Positions 44,678 to 54,499 of a stretch of 64,000 nt of DNA are shown piece by piece. The position numbers and the translations under genes were made by a program. The stretch's first letter is position 1, and each line of letters opens with the position of its first letter. Origin of the DNA: Anaeromyces robustus (taxonomy: Eukaryota > Neocallimastigomycota > Neocallimastigomycetes > Neocallimastigales > Neocallimastigaceae). The notes under the pieces are model-generated. The model was not told where the DNA came from and ran no database searches. It worked only from the letters and a program-made list of their open reading frames with translations. The stretch is from contig MCFG01000247.1 of assembly GCA_002104895.1 (NCBI GenBank), positions 41,747 through 105,746 on the forward strand, in the 5' to 3' direction.

Positions 44678-45574
44678 ATTTTAATTTAATAAAACTATAC
44701 CATTTTTTGTTATCTCAATATTCATTTATTTAATATATATTAAAATTCTATCTTTACAATAATTAATTATTATTAATTACATAATATTATAATACTAATA
44801 TAAATTATTTTTTTTAAAATAGAAAAACAATCATATTTATTAATCTATTGAACATTAATTTATTTTTTTTATAAATTTATCATATGTACAAATATAATAT
44901 AATATAAATTGAATAAAATTTTTTAAACTTATAAAAAAATTAAAAATAGAATAATTGTGTGATTTTTTAATTTTAAAAATTTTGTGTTTAAATAAATTTA
45001 TTTTATTTTTTTTTATTATTACATAATTTGAATTTTTTCATCACCAAATAATAAACAAAATTGAAATTATAAATAATTATATAAGTTTTTCATGTTGAAT
45101 TTTCAACACCTTTAATCAATATATGAATATTATATTCTTATACTATTAATCAATATATGAATATTATATTCTTATACTATTGGTTAAATTCAATAAAGAT
45201 AAAGTACGAATTGTGTGCTATAAAAAAATACTTATACTATTGGATAAATAATAATTATTTTTTTTTTTTTTGGTAAGGTTATATAAAGTATAAATTAAAT
45301 TTTTAATATTTATCAAAATATCTGAAATGATTTTTTAATTATGTATTTAAAAATTTTTTTTACTTATTCTTGAAATAATAATAATAATGATGATGATAAT
45401 AATTATACTTATAATGTATATAATGTATTATTTTAATGTATATATTTACAATTAATAATAAAAAATTTTTTTATATGTTAAATAATGAATTTTTTCATTT
45501 TTTATTTTTATTTTCTTTATGATATTTAATTTATTTATTTAATGTATAATAAATAATAAAAATTAATGTTGTAG
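44678..45574. other. Intergenic region with a 33-bp duplication and a LINE micro-insertion
   Basis: About 200 bp of common sHSP 3' flank comes first. ATCAATATATGAATATTATA and the following CTTATACTATT then occur twice in tandem (about 45117-45181), and a 47-bp LINE end follows at 45184-45230. The rest is AT-rich without a gene. Confidence 0.7.
45184..45230 (+). mobile_element. LINE micro-insertion: last ~40 bp of the family plus A tail
   Basis: The insert contains TTCAATAAAG, GTACGAATTGTGTGCTAT and an A-rich tail, that is, only the 3' terminus of the LINE family. It is flanked by a perfect 13-bp duplication, CTTATACTATTGG (45171-45183 and 45231-45243), so it is a genuine insertion and not chance similarity. 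Confidence 0.88.
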
Positions 45575-46395
45575 TTATTTCCATACAAATGCTCGTACCT
45601 TGAGTTTTTTTTTTTGAAATAGGTAAACTTCATTTTTTTGATTTTTCGTAATATAATTATCAATTTTATTCTTCAATTCTTCATTACTATATAAAGCTGT
45701 TATTTTGATGTGAGATATTGAAGTATTAGCATCATTGGTACATTTATAACTTTTGACTGCCTTTCTTATAAAGTAATTCATAATTAAACTCATACCCATT
45801 ATAATAGTTGCAATTAATAATGAGACAAATAATACAATAATTGAAAACCGCCATTTTATAAAAAAAGAAATAATTAAATTAAGAAAATAAAACATTTTAT
45901 AAAGCACGCAAAAACCAATATTAGGACCTATTCCTTCTTGAAAAAGGATTAGATCTATAATATATTCTGAATTAATTTTTTGAGTATATTTATTATTTTC
46001 ATGCCATGCAATATTTTCATTTAATAAAAACTTATTATTCGTTTCATTTGATGATGTAGAATTTAATAAATGAAAAATGAAAAAGATAAAAGTAAAAATA
46101 CAAGATAAGAGACTTAGAATTCCAAATATTATGAAACATGTTTTTAAATTTATATCGATAGTATTTGTAGTCATAAACTCATGACCATCTAATGATTAAT
46201 ACTATTGAAATTTCTTTAATATTAGTAATATTATTTTTCTTCAATAGAAATGATATCACTGGATTTACTATAAATGAAAATATTAATGAGTTCTTTTAAT
46301 ATTGATTCATCAGTAATAATATTGGTAGCATTTTCCATTTGACAATTAAAAGAGTAATAAGAAAGATAATTAACGATTATAAAATATAATCATAA
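45575..46395 (-). pseudogene. Broken ABCB transporter copy (first membrane domain only)
   Basis: The open frame 46174-45575 (199 residues) aligns with the first transmembrane domain of the intact ABC transporter at 54.5-59.0 kb. Matching points are AWHENNKYTQ for EWHEDKRNVK, then FQEGIGPNIGF for FEKGIGPNSGF, then hydrophobic helices. Upstream homology continues in other frames: NYLSYYSFNCQMENATNII (about 46395-46310) and TDESILKELINIF match NYFVAYNLNHQMKTITK and EDNILKELVECL. It then breaks at a stop (EEK-stop), and LDGHEFMTTNTID resumes in another frame. The ATG at 46174 is therefore internal to the ancestral gene. Both nucleotide-binding domains and the second membrane domain are missing. 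It is most likely a dead partial duplicate 8 kb from its parent; expression as a short membrane protein is possible but unsupported. Confidence 0.85.
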
Positions 46396-47584
46396 AATTT
46401 AAAGATATAATTATAGATATAATTTAAATAAAAATATTGGTAAATATAACTTTTGTAATAATAATAGTAATAATAATTATAAAAATAATAATATAAAAAT
46501 AATGAGATAGAAGAGCTATAATATAAAAATAATGATAAGAATTAGTTTTGTAACATGTATTGAATAATATTAAAATAATAAAAAAAAATTAATATTTAGT
46601 GTATACCATTTATCTATATATTAGTATTGATTTCAATATTTATTAATAATTAATTATATATAACATAATTAAAAAAGAAATTAAAAATAAAATTAAATAA
46701 ATAAATAAAAAATAAAAAATAAAAATAAATAAATTAATAAAAAAGAATAAATTAATATATTAAATAATAAATTATTTATTATTTAATGATGTATAATCCA
46801 ATATATACCTATTTTAATTAAATCATTACACTTTATTACTCATAATAAAAACAATTTATTATTTAATTAAAGTTAATCAAAAGTGTCATTTTATAATTTT
46901 ATAATTTTATAATATTAACTAAATAAAATAAATAAATAAATAAATAAATAAATGAATGAATAAATAAATAAAAAATAAAGAAATGAATGAATGAATGAAT
47001 GATTAATTAATAAGTAATATGAAATAAGAAATAATTAATATAATAATTTAATATAAATAATATTAATATAAAAATTTAATATAAATAATTTAAATAATTT
47101 TTTATATTAATCAATTTATATTTGTACATATAATTATATAATTATAATTTTTATTTTTTTTCTCGGTGATTTCAGTAACAAATTTCATTGTTATTATGAT
47201 TTCGTGGTTACATGGTTACAAGATTACATAGTTTCATATTTCTTGGTTAATATTATAGAATATTTTGTTACATATCATATTTAATAAATTTTTAATTTTT
47301 ATATTTATTAAATTTACTTAAAAGTAATTATATGATATAAAGAATATTTTGAAGAAAATAATTCAACGTGAGTCATTTATTAAAATTGTATAAACTCTAA
47401 AACACTAAATAAAATTAAAATTATTTTAAAGACAAAAAGAGTATAAAAAGAACATTAAAATTTTAATTCTTAATATTTCAAATAATAATAATAATAGTAA
47501 TAATAGAATTAAAAAAAAAAAATTTAGAATTTTAGAATTTTTATCATAATATATAGTTATCAAGAATTAAGTATTTAAGAAAAT
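46396..47584. other. Gene-free stretch upstream of the CotH gene
   Basis: AT-rich, with a short AAAT array at 46921-46975 and GAAT repeats near 46983-47000. Promoter elements for the CotH gene are expected at the right end, but none is specific enough to call. Confidence 0.6.
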
Positions 47585-50035
47585 ATGCTAACAATAAAAT
47601 ATTTCTTTTTACTATTATGGTGTGGTATGGTTTATTTAATAGAATATTTTTAAATAATAAATAAAAATAAATGAGTATAAATAAATGAATATTTATACAT
47701 AATTATAAATATGCTTCTAGAATAAATGTATTAATTTTTAATAATTTATATTAATACTATATATACATATATATTATCATTATTATCATTGTGTTTATTA
47801 CTATTTTTTTAATATTTAACAATTAGTTTATAGTGTTACTTCTTTAAATACTTTTTTTGAAAGACCACGAGCAAAAATTTTTTAATTAACTGACAATGAA
47901 GTTGCTGTTTTTAATGTAACTTTACCTGATGATGAATTTAAATTAATGAAAAAACAGGCCAATATTGGAAGTAGTAGTTCGGAAAATGTAATAGCAGAAA
48001 CTGCCTTAAATTTAGATAAAATATTGAATTTATTTCAAATAATGAATTTTAATATAATTTATCCAAATTATGATAATAACAATTTATTTCCTGAATTAAA
48101 TATTAATGAAGAAGGTATACCTAATATAAATATAAATAAATTATTAGGAGGTTTTGATTTTAATCCAGAGCATTATATGGAAGATTTTAAAACTGATCAA
48201 TCTGTAATTCCATTTAAAATATATAAATCTAATCCGGAATTTGATATTTACAATATTACTGAAACATTAAGTAATATGGAAATATCAGAAAATGTAGACA
48301 GTGATTTTAAATTAATATTAAATACCTTAATTAAAAATATTATTAAAAGTAAAAATCCAGAAAAAAGTAATAATAGTTTAATTGGTCTAAATACTGATTT
48401 CAAAACTAAAAATGCTACTCTTACAGTTCATATTAATGGGTATAAATATAGAATTAATTTTTTTTTTGTTTTTTTTTTATATAAATATATATATGTATAT
48501 TTTTTTTTTATTTTTTTTTTTTTTTCATTTTTTTTTGTAAACAACAACAATAACATTATAATTATTAAATAAATATATTAATAATTTTTTTTATTTGTAA
48601 ATATATTCATTATAATAGAGAAAATAAGTATTTCAAAAAAATTACATTTAAATTAGCAGGTCATTCATCACGTACTTTTGATAAAGTTGGTTATAATATT
48701 AAAATTCGTGGTGGAAATGATTTATATGGTTGTTCAAAATTTAAAATTCGTCCTAATTCTGCAGAACCTACACTTTTAAGATCAAAATTAGTTTCTGATA
48801 TACATAATCGATTAGGACTTCCATGTATTTCCTCAAATTACATTTCATTATATATTAATAATGAATATATGGGATTTTATTTATTAAATGATGCTTATAA
48901 ACCATCATGGATTGAAGAAGAATATGGAGATAAAGATACTACTACATTATATAAATGCGATAATCTTATTGAATTTGATCCAATGTTTTCAACAGGTTGT
49001 ATAAATGAAAATGATGATATTAATGTTAATGATACGGAATGGATTGAATTTTTAAATGCTGTAAAAATGGCAAAATCATCATCAGATCTTGAAAATATTT
49101 TTGAAATTGATCATTTTTGTTATGAGATGATTATTGATTACTTATTAGGATCTATTGATCATTATGAAAATCCATTAATTGGTCATAATTTTGATATGTA
49201 TAAACAAAAAAATGGTAAATGGATTTATTTATCTCATGATTTTGATTTAGATTTTGGTCAAGGTCGTTTAAAAATTGATATTTCATTTGAGGAATACATT
49301 AAAAGCAGTAAAATCATTTATCTTTTAATATTAAATGATCCTGATCGTTTTGAAAGAATATTAAAAGATATAGTAAATAAGGCATTCAATCCTGGTACTC
49401 TTTATCCTCGTATAGATGAATTAAAACAGTTCATTAAACCTTTTATAGAATTGGATAAAACACCTGATGCAAATGGTAATTATCCAGGAAGATTAAATAG
49501 TAAGAGTGATGATTTTTATACTTTAGAAGAATGGGATGCTAATACTGAATTTACAACAGTTCACAATATTTATGGTATAAAAGAATGGATTCTTCAAAAA
49601 TATAGATATGTATGTAATTATTATAAGATTGATTGCGATCCTATTTATATGGATGAAAATTATAACAGTAATATAACATCCACTATTATTTTACCTACTT
49701 CTACATCAATTGATATTCCAACCGATACATCAACACCATTACCTACAGAAAAACATAAATGTTGGTCAGAATTAATAGGATATGAATGTTGTTCTCCAGA
49801 AATAACAGGTATTTATGCACAGGATGAATATGGAAATTGGGGTTATGATTTTAATAAAGATGAATGGTGTGGTCTTTTGACTTATGAAGAATTAATACCT
49901 AATGATGATTGTTGGTCAGAAAAATATGGTTATTCTTGCTGCAAAAGTTGTATAGTTTATGAAGTAGATAGCATAGGATCATGGGGATATGAATATAACC
50001 AATGGTGTGGTATTCCAATATATTGTGATAATTAA
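47585..50035 (+). CDS. Secreted CotH kinase-like protein with two dockerins; in-frame stop in exon 2
   Basis: Exons 47585-47624, 47827-48439 and 48619-50035 would give 689 codons. Exon 1 encodes a signal peptide (MLTIKYFFLLLWC). The CotH domain includes NEVAVFNVTLPDDEF, ATLTVHING joined to ENKYFKKITFKLAG, YNIKIRGGND and the acidic DFDLDFG (about 425-431), a likely metal-binding site. CotH-family proteins are atypical kinases or surface proteins; in anaerobic fungi they often carry dockerins. A Thr/Pro linker leads to two dockerins, about 599-636 (CWSELIGYECC ... DEWCGL) and 649-687 (CWSEKYGYSCC ... NQWCGI). Oddity: a TAA at 47883-47885 interrupts exon 2 between RAKIF and LTDNEV. Either the gene is inactivated by one nonsense change, or splicing uses the in-frame AG at 47900-47901, which skips the stop and joins WC directly to VAVFNVTL. 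Confidence 0.8.
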
Positions 50036-50653
50036 TTCATTAATTCATTTTTTTTTGCTTTAGGGATAATTAAAAATATATTATATGTATATATATATAA
50101 CATATATTAATTATATCTATTAAAAAAATTTGAAAATTGAAAATTGAAAATATATTTTTTTTTTAAAAAAAAAAAAGCATGAAAATTTTAATAATAATAA
50201 ATATTATATTTTATATATACAATATAATAATCGTTTATTATAATATATAAAGAATATATAAAGAAGAAAACTTTATTTATATATTAATATTAATAATAAA
50301 CATAATATTACATAAAATTATAAATTATAATCAAATTAATAAGAATAAAAATTAATAATAAAAGAAAAAAATAACATAAAAATAATTAAAAAAAAATATG
50401 TACAATATAAAAAAATAACAAAAGAATAATTAAAAAATAAAATGTACATTATAAAAAAAATAACAAAAGAATCATTAAAAAATAGTATATACAATATAAA
50501 TAAAATTATCAATTTTAATAATAATAAATAATATGTATATATATTCAATATGTCGTCATAACATAAAAAAAACAAAAGTTATTATCTATTATAAATATAA
50601 ATAAACAAACAAACAAACAAATAAACAAATAAACAAATAAACAAATAAACAAA

Positions 50654-50732
<79 letters not shown>

Positions 50733-50889
50733 ATTGCATATATAACATACATAACATAAAGCTATTATAAATTTTTTTTTATTAATTTTTTTTATTAACA
50801 TTTTTAACAATTTAATTTTTAGAAAAAAAAAATTTTTATTTATAATTTTACTTTTTTTAAATAATATTTTTTTTAATAGAAAATATAAT
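50036..50889. other. 3' flank of the CotH gene with (AAAC/AAAT)n array
   Basis: AT-rich. Near-repeats of ATGTACAATATAAAAAAATA occur three times around 50398-50490. A compound tetranucleotide array covers 50599-50734. No gene. Confidence 0.65.
50599..50734. repeat. Compound (AAAC)n-(AAATAAAC)n-(AAAT)n array
   Basis: AAAC units on the left pass through alternating AAAT/AAAC units into pure AAAT on the right. The same polarity is seen in LRR intron 5. Confidence 0.95.
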
Positions 50890-50980
50890 TTGAATTTATT
50901 GGCATTGAAGTTGTTGTAATTTTCAGTGTAACCTGTAACCCAATGTAACCTTACCTGATAATATATTTGAATTATTTATT
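50890..50980 (+). pseudogene. Short CotH gene relic
   Basis: The stretch GCATTGAAGTTGTTGTAATT followed by TCAGTGTAACC and TTACCTGATAATATATTTGA parallels the exon 2 segment of the CotH gene 3 kb upstream (ACAATGAAGTTGCTGTTTTT then AATGTAACTTTACCTGATGA). Translated, IEVVVIFSVT and LPDNIFEL match NEVAVFNVT and LPDDEFKL, separated by a 17-bp insertion that duplicates TGTAACC. No further homology was found, so it is a fragment of a former tandem copy. Confidence 0.65.
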
Positions 50981-51911
50981 ATTCTTATATACAAAAATAA
51001 ACATAATTATTATTTTATCATATTATATATTATAATTTTTAAATAATATAATATATATATATATAAGAAATAAATACTCTTTTTTCCTTTTTATATATTA
51101 TAATTAGTATTATTATATATATATTCAACAAAAAAAGATCGTTATTAATCGGTATTAAATGTATAAAACGAATGAAAAATTAAAGATTATTCTTTTTTTT
51201 TTTTTTTAATAAAATTCCAAATATATTATAATAATAAAGATTTTAAATTGATTAGTTAATAGTAATATATTTAGAATTTTATTAAAAAGAATAATCTTTA
51301 ATAAAAATAAAATTAAAAAGAAAAAAAAAATTAAAAGAAAAAAAATTTATTAATAAAATTTTTATATTCTTATATGTAATGTATAAACAATTATATAAAA
51401 GAATATATATAATTATAATAAATTTTAATAACTGTTAATATAAAAATAATTAGATTTAAAAATAATTATTTAAGAAAAAATGGTGATTTGGGATTAAAAA
51501 AATGATATTGAATTAATTTATTAAAACAGGAACTATGTGAGAGAGGTTAAAAAAATAAATATACTATAAATGTTTTAGAGTATACAAATACTTAATATTA
51601 TTTGGTATTAAATTTATCATGAAACAAAGTAATATGAAATTCTTATATTTTTTGTGGGATAACATGATAACGTTATTTTATTTTTACCAGAAGTAATTAA
51701 GAAAATATAATAAAATACCTTAAAAACCAATATAAACAAATATTTTTATTATTTTGGGATTAAATATATAATATTTTTAATATTATTCTCATTAATAGTA
51801 TTATTTTTATTATATAGTAAGAATTTATTTATTATTATTATTTTTACTATAAAAAATCAAATTAATTATAGTAATAATTTATTAGATATTATTATAATTT
51901 TGGTTTACTAC

Positions 51912-51959
51912 TTTTTTTTTATAGCACACAATTCGTACATCATCTGTATTGAATTATGA
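51912..51959 (-). mobile_element. LINE micro-insertion, minus strand
   Basis: A T run followed by ATAGCACACAATTCGTACAT and CATCTGTATTGAATTA is the reverse complement of the LINE family 3' terminus and nothing more. TTTACTAC lies on both sides (51904-51911 and 51960-51967), an 8-bp target-site duplication. Confidence 0.82.
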
Positions 51960-52108
51960 TTTACTACAGTTTGTTAATATTAAATTATAATTCAGTTACA
52001 TTTATCATTAAAAAAAAAGTTTTCTTATATTATTAAAATAAAAGTTATATCATTTTTTATTTATTTTTTTATTTATTCATTTTATTTAAAAGGTAATTCA
52101 AATTCAGC

Positions 52109-52150
52109 ATTTTTATAAATAAACCAATTACTTGGTTTATTTATAAAAAT
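52109..52150. repeat. Perfect 19-bp inverted repeat with 4-base loop
   Basis: Arms 52109-52127 (ATTTTTATAAATAAACCAA) and 52132-52150, with loop TTAC. The mixed-sequence core AAACCAA/TTGGTTT makes chance AT pairing less likely. Confidence 0.8.
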
Positions 52151-52293
52151 ATGGTAATATTATGAATAATCATTAATAAAACAGGATTAAGAAAAAAAGA
52201 AATAATTATAATTAATATTTAAATTTTAAAAATATAAACAATACACGTGAAATACATTGATATATGTATTTAAGACATAATTTTTATCTTTTA

Positions 52294-53274
52294 GAATGTG
52301 TTGCATTTCGCAATGTTGCATTTCGCAATATGATATGGGGCGCATATTAAATTTTTGCAATGAGGCGCATAAAAAACAAATAAAAAAATGAAAAATTTTT
52401 TAACACAAATTATGAAAGCCACGTTATGAAATAAAATAAAATAGAATTTAAAAAAATTAAATAAATAAATAAAAAATATATATATAAATAAATGAATAGA
52501 AAAATAAACAAATAAATAAATATTTCTTTTTTTATTAATTACTTAATTACAAAAAAAAAAAAAAAGTAAAAAAATTAAAAAAAAAAAAAAATTTATTATA
52601 AGATTAAATATATTTATTTTATTTTTTTGATAAATGAATAATAATAAAAAAAATAAAAGATAATAAATAATATAACAGTATTATATATATATATTTATTA
52701 AAAAGACGTTAACAAATAATAAATAAAAAATAATATAAACTTTAGAATAAAGAAAAGAAACAAATAAATAAATAAATAAATATTTTTTTATTAATTACTT
52801 ATTTACGAAAAAAAAATATAAAAATAAAAATTCATTATAAAATTAAATATTTTTATAAAATTTTTTGATTTGAAATATTAAAAAAAAATTCAATATTATT
52901 AAAATATTAAATAAAAAATATAATTAAATAAAAAAAATATTCAAAAAATATTCAATATTATTATAATATTAAATAAAAAATATTGAAGAAATATTCAATA
53001 TCATTAAATAAAAAAAATATTGAAGAAATATTCAATATCATTAAATAAAAAAAATAAATAAAATATTATTAAAATACTAAAAAAATATTCAATATTAAAA
53101 AAAATATTTAATATTATTAAATCATTAAATAAAAAAATATTATTAAATAAAAAAATATTATTAAATAATAATTCTTTATATTATATTTTTATTTATTTAA
53201 TTATTTATACAATAATGCGCCCCATTGCGAATTGCAACATTGCGAAATGCAACATTGCGAAATGCAACTCTCCC
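52294..53274. mobile_element. Non-autonomous DNA transposon (MITE-like), 981 bp
   Basis: Terminal inverted repeats share a perfect 30-bp block, 52300-52329 and 53239-53268. Each block is two tandem copies of GTTGCATTTCGCAAT; the right end has a third, imperfect copy, and both ends then carry GGGGCGCAT. The outermost six bases differ (GAATGT on the left, GGGAGA on the right end read inward). Flanking ATCTTTTA (52286-52293 and 53275-53282) is an 8-bp target-site duplication. The interior has no transposase frame; it is AT-rich with a direct repeat of about 115 bp (about 52505-52620 and 52752-52865) and short tandem repeats of ATTGAAGAAATATTCAATAT (52980-53040). The 8-bp duplication is compatible with hAT, Merlin or related superfamilies; I cannot assign one. 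The CpG-containing ends stand out sharply from their surroundings. Confidence 0.88.
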
Positions 53275-53282
53275 ATCTTTTA

Positions 53283-54038
53283 AATTAGTTAAAAACCTTA
53301 ATTATTTGTTAGTATCAAAAACTGATGAATCTGTTTAAATTATGAAATGTAAAAATTAATGATGAAATTATGAAATGAAAAAAATTTTATTTAAAATTTC
53401 ACAATACTTTTTATATAAATATAAAAAGTTTTATCGGTTGAATAAATATGATTTTTTTTAAGAAATAAATAATCATTTCCTTTTTTTTTAAAACCAAGAT
53501 TACTTAATAGCATTTATCACGTGAAACACATTAATATATGTTTTTGAGGAATAATTTTGTATTTTTATTATAAAATCTAAAACATATATAGATTTTTTAT
53601 AACTTCAAATAAGAAAAAAAAAAGAGTCAAAATTTCAAATTTATTAAAATGAATTTAAAAAAAAAAAAAAAAAAAAAAAAATAAAAAAAAGAAAAAAAAT
53701 AAAGAAAAAAAGGATAAAAATTTCAAGTTTTGTTGAAAAAGAATTAATTTGAAAATTAAAAAAAAAATAAATTTTTAAAATTTTTTATAAAAATTTAAAA
53801 TTAAATCTATCAATTTTCACAATATATTTTATATATATAAAAAATAATGATATTATTTTTTAAAATACTATGCAATATGGAATAAATATATAAAGAATAA
53901 TGATTCTTTATATATTTATTCTGTTCAATTGTAATTTTTTCATACTATGAAAATATAAAAATATAAAAATAATATATATATATATAAAGCAGTCAATTAT
54001 ATTCAATTAATTAATTATTTATTTTTATTTTTATTTTT

Positions 54039-54071
<33 letters not shown>

Positions 54072-54499
54072 TAATTATATTTTTTAAATATTAAAATATT
54101 CTTTATTATATTTTAATATTTTTTTTTAAAATATATATATATATTTATTTATTTATGATATTTTAATTTAAATATCATTTAGTTTATATAATATTTAAAA
54201 TATAAATTTTATTATATACATAAATATTTATATTTATTTATTTATTTATTTTTCTCTCTCTTTATATATATATCTATAATATATATTATATATATTTAAT
54301 TATATAGATAAAATAAAAAATATTTTTTATTTTTTAAATTAATATTAAACTTTCATTATTATTAATATTATTATTATTTATTTTGATAAATATATATAAT
54401 AATTGCTTATTAATATTATTTATAATATATTATTTATATTTATATTTATATTTAAATGGTTATTATTATTATTATTATTATTAATTTTTAGTGTTAGTA
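53283..54499. other. 3' flank of the ABC transporter gene
   Basis: AT-rich, with A runs at 53652-53682 and TTTTTA repeats at 54018-54068. No gene recognised. Confidence 0.6.

Larger units (their letters stand above)
50981..52293. other. Gene-free stretch with LINE end and hairpin
   Basis: No coding region. It contains the LINE micro-insertion at 51912-51959 and the inverted repeat at 52109-52150, and ends at the DNA transposon target-site duplication (52286-52293). Confidence 0.6.
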
